Translations under genes and position numbers: made by a program
Origin: Cryptomeria japonica
Lineage: Eukaryota > Streptophyta > Pinopsida > Cupressales > Cupressaceae
Direction: 5' to 3'
Assembly: GCF_030272615.1 (NCBI RefSeq)
Contig: NC_081405.1
Coordinates: 154,735,613-154,799,612, forward strand
Length of the DNA stretch: 64,000 bases
Notes under the pieces: generated by a model
Seen by the model: the letters and a program-made list of their open reading frames with translations, nothing else
What the model was told of the DNA's origin: nothing
Database searches by the model: none
In this document: positions 60,861 to 64,000 of the stretch, piece after piece
How the letters are laid out: each line of letters begins with the position of its first letter
Position numbering within the stretch: the stretch's first letter is position 1

Positions 60861-60916
60861 ATTGGTATCAGAGCTTAGTCCTCTTTTGCAGAAGTTTAAC
60901 AACTTGAGGAGATCCA

Positions 60917-61960
60917 ATGTCTACTAATTATTTCAAGAAGGACAGTCCTAAACTTCATGGAACCAACTATGGCATATGGAAGATCAAAATGGAGACACAT
61001 CTGAATTGCATTGGTAAAGATGTCTGAGAAGTTACAAAGAAAGGTTATACTGTTGTTGTATCTGGTCAGCCCAGTCCAACTACCTTGGCTAAAGATGAGG
61101 AAAATGATTGCAAAGCAAGAGAAGCACTTTTGAGCGCATTACCAGATCAACAAATCATGGTATTATCATATAGGTCTACTGCTAAAGCTATTTGGGATCA
61201 TTTGGAAACACTGAATGAAGGAGATTCCACAATCAAAATTGCAAAACTTGAAAGCTTCCAGGTCAGGTATGAACATCTGAAAATGGAAGAAGATGAAAGG
61301 ATTTCTGCTTTTATGGAAAGAGTAAATGAAATTGTTTTGGGTATTAGATTTTGTGGAGGAACCTTAAGTGAGGATGAAATTGTTTCAAAAATCTTAAGAG
61401 GATTGCCACCGGCATATAAAATGAAGGTTACTGCTATAAATGAGTTAAGAACAATGCCTAATACATCAGTGACTAGGGATACATTGATTGGGAAACTTTT
61501 GGCTTTTGAAATTGAAGAATTTGGTCCTATTGCTACTATTAAGACAAATTTAGCCTTTAAAGCATCAACATCATCTGCTCCATCATTTGACAAATCTGAT
61601 TGGAAAGCCTTTTATGCAAGAGAACTTGAAGAAAGTAGGAAAGAAAATGAACTTGAAGCACTATTTGCAAGGAAAATGCCTAAAGGTCCAATTGGAAGTA
61701 AGTATGAAGGTAAAGCACCCTTTAAATGTTTTAACTACAATAAGATTGGTCATATGGCTTCAAGATTCCCTGATAGACATGCTAGACTAAGAGAAGAAGC
61801 TAGAAGGACATACAAGCCTAATCCTAAATATCAGAGATACAGATTCAAGAAGAACAAAGACAAATCTTGTTACATTGTTGATGAAGGTGTGATTGATGAT
61901 TCTGATGAGGATCCAGCAGACAATGGATGGGTTTTTGTTGCTATAATAGAAGATCAACCG
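60917..61960 (+). pseudogene. gag region of C3
   Basis: Gag core (KLESFQVRYEHLKMEED, ILRGLPPAYKMKV), E/R-rich helix (ELEALFARKMPKGP) and a zinc-knuckle-type block near 61725-61770 (CFNYNKIGHMASRF). Most of gag-protease is open from 61085 to 62395. Packages the element RNA. Treated as a fossil. Confidence 0.8.
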
Positions 61961-61989
61961 GCACCTACTGCTCAACTGGTAGAACAAGC

Positions 61990-64000
61990 CCTAGCAACTA
62001 AAGTTGAAGTAAAGGATGAATGGATCATTGACTCAAGATGCTCACATCATATGACAAGAGACGAAGGTAAATTCTTGAACTTTCAAGAATACAATGGAGG
62101 TTTAGTAAGATTTGGAGATGACAAAGCCTATTCAATCAAAGGTAAGGGTATAATATCTCTTGATGGTAAGCATAACACTAACAATGTCTACTATGTTGAA
62201 GGATTAAATCATTATCTTTTAAGTGTTGGTCAATTAGTTGAGAAAGGATTTCAGTTACAATTTAAAAATGGAAAATGCAAAATCATGAATAGAACTGGTT
62301 TGGAAATTGCAACCGGTAATCAGACTAGAGGTAATATCTTTCATTTGAATAACAGTGAAAAGACATGCTTGATTGCACATATAGATGAAAGTTAGTTATG
62401 GCATAAGAGACTCTGTCATGTAAACTTTGATTGCATAGTAAAGATCAGTACTTCTAAGGCAGTTAGAGATCTACCTAAAATTGTCAAACCTCAGAACACA
62501 ATTTGCAAGGAATGTCAATTTGGAAAACAAGTTAGAGCTAGTTTCAAAAGTATTCCAGAAAAATCCAATAATGCTCTTGATTTGATTCACACTGATTTAT
62601 GTGGTCCAACTAGAACTAAAAGCTTACAAGGTGATAGATATTTCATGCTAATCATTGATGACTATTCTAGAATGTGTTGGGTTACTTTTCTCAGAGAAAA
62701 ATCGGAAGCACTTGGAAAATTCAAACTATTCAAAGCAATGGTTGAAAATGAAACCGGTAAGAAAATCAAATGTTTAAGATCAGATCAAGGAGGAGAATTC
62801 ACATCTAAGGACTTTAATACATTCTGTGAAGTGAATGGAATCAAAAGACAGCTATCAGCACCTCAGACACCATAGTAGAATGGAGTTGTTGAAAGGAAAA
62901 ATAGAACTATCTTAGATGCAGCAAGAAGTATGTTATCAGAAGCAAATTTACCACATGTGTATTGGAGAGAAGCAGTCAGCACAGCCATCTATACATTCAA
63001 CAAAGTTCACATCAAAGGTGAAACCGGTAAGAACCCTCATGAACTATGGTTTGGTAATACTCCTACTCTTAAATATTTCAGAATTTTTGGAAGTAAATGT
63101 TATATTAGAAGAGATGAGTATATTGGAAAATTTGATCCTATAAGTGATGAAGGAATATTTCTTGGTTGTTCATCTAAGAGCAAGGCATATAGATGTTTTA
63201 ACAAGAGATTACAAAAAATCGTTGAGAGTACAAATGTAAAAATTGATGAACAATTCAGAGGAACTTCAAGGTATATAGACTCTGAACCGGAAACAGAAAT
63301 TGTGACAAATGAACCTACATAAAATCCACCGATACAAAATGAAGATCCAGTTACCCCGGTACCATCTGAGGATTCCACAATAACTGAAGAACAGCAACAT
63401 ACAAAGACACCTCGGTATGTAAGATTGAATCATTCTAAAAATCAGATAATTGGAAATAAATTTAAAGGAGTTATGACAAGAGGAAGATTGGAAAATGAAG
63501 AGGTATGTCTTATTTCTCAAATAGAACCATCATTTGTTAATGAGGCATGTGAAGATAAATTTTGGATTAAAGCTATGGAAGAAGAATTAGAACAAATTGA
63601 GAAAAATAACACTTGGATATTAGTTCCCCGACCTAAAGATAAAAATGTAATTGGAACCAAATGGGTATTCAAAAACAAACTTAATGAAGATGGTAAGGTT
63701 GTCAGAAATAAAGAAAGACTAGTGTGTAAGGGATATTCTTAGAAAGAAGGAGTTGATTACAATGAAACCTTTGCACCGATAGCTAGAATTGAGGTAGTCA
63801 AATTATTCTTGGCTTTTGCAGCACACAAGAACTACAAAGTCTATCAAATGGACATTAAATGTGCATTTTTGAATGGAGATCTTGAAGAGGAAGTATACAT
63901 TGAACAACCTGATGGATTTTCTTTGACAGATGACAACGATATGGTTTACAGGTTAAGGAAAGCTCTATATGGACTGAAACAAGCCCCAAGAGCTTGTTAT
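61990..64000 (+). pseudogene. pol region of C3 (protease, integrase, RT start)
   Basis: Protease near 62010-62130 (WIIDS, SHHMTRDEGKF), GAG-pre-integrase (about 62395-62560), integrase core (about 62580-63000, with MLIIDDYSRMCW, CLRSDQGGEFTS and VVERKNRT), the C-terminal IFLGCSSKSKAYR block and RT from about 63540 (TKWVFKNKLNEDG, YQMDIKCAFLNG) to the window end at GLKQAPRA. Broken. Confidence 0.83.

Larger units (their letters stand above)
59801..64000 (+). mobile_element. SIRE-like Copia C3, continues past the window
   Basis: The 5' LTR (59801-60860) starts TGTTGGTATTTTGG and ends ACCTAACA; the primer binding site ATTGGTATCAGAGC follows. gag, protease, integrase and RT regions run to the window end. 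Its protein is closely related to that of C2 (shared blocks include [15 protein letters not shown] and QLSAPQTP-type sequences). It is better preserved than C2, with only a few interruptions in the visible part, and so is the younger copy. It inserted into gag of G3. Confidence 0.88.

Noticed and set aside
1-64000. CRISPR arrays, operons or bacterial-type genes
   Set aside because: Spliced plant gene structure and plant retroelements dominate; no regularly spaced repeats with unique spacers were seen.

Overview
The window looks like nuclear DNA of a conifer. The evidence is one complete ten-exon monoterpene-synthase-type gene of the gymnosperm TPS-d class, set in AT-rich sequence that is mostly nested LTR retrotransposons, some with LTRs of 3.5-4.1 kb. 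The amino-terminal and promoter sequences suggest Cupressales (cypress/yew side) more than pine, but that is inference. No bacterial, organellar, tRNA or CRISPR features were seen.

Layout, left to right. 1-1522: intergenic, with a perfect-looking hairpin and a decayed terpene synthase fragment. 1523-5280: an apparently intact terpene synthase on the minus strand, 594 codons. Its nine introns are all GT-AG except intron 1, which is GC-AG. 5281-9179: its promoter, an LTR-like repeat and the internal part of an unrecognised minus-strand element ending in a tract of GC-rich mini-hairpins. 9185-21895: a Ty3/Gypsy chromovirus (Tekay/Del type) with both LTRs and TSD TAACA, inserted into that hairpin tract, which resumes at 21901. 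22736-23643: a truncated terpene synthase copy (exons 3-1), with a 5S rRNA-like scrap inside an inverted repeat in its first intron. 24792-28200: a 5'-truncated L1-type LINE with a 14-bp TSD, holding a solo LTR. 28215-28468: the 3' end of another terpene synthase copy.

28469-48145 is a nest. A minus-strand Copia sits in the terpene synthase remnant. It was split by an Ac-like hAT element (29320-33767, TSD TTGTGGAT) and by a Gypsy chromovirus (33930-48116, TSD GTGAT). The Gypsy was in turn split by a SIRE-like Copia (39227-46455, TSD TGAAG). 48150-49076 repeats the sequence found upstream of the intact gene, so the terpene synthase and the LTR-like repeat next to it seem to have been duplicated together.

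50407-55822 is a gag-only LTR element with four zinc knuckles and a second unrecognised coding region, but no pol. 55854-59800 is the long LTR and gag start of another Gypsy element, cut by a second SIRE-like Copia (59801 to the window end).

How the parts relate: the host content is a small terpene synthase cluster (one probably working gene and three remnants) broken up by successive insertions whose order can be read from target-site duplications. All LTR elements here are treated as fossils; those read in coding regions are broken. The most unusual items are the pol-less four-knuckle element, the hAT element with repeated ATTCGCC motifs at both ends, the hairpin arrays inside LTRs, and the GC-AG intron whose paralogue keeps GT.
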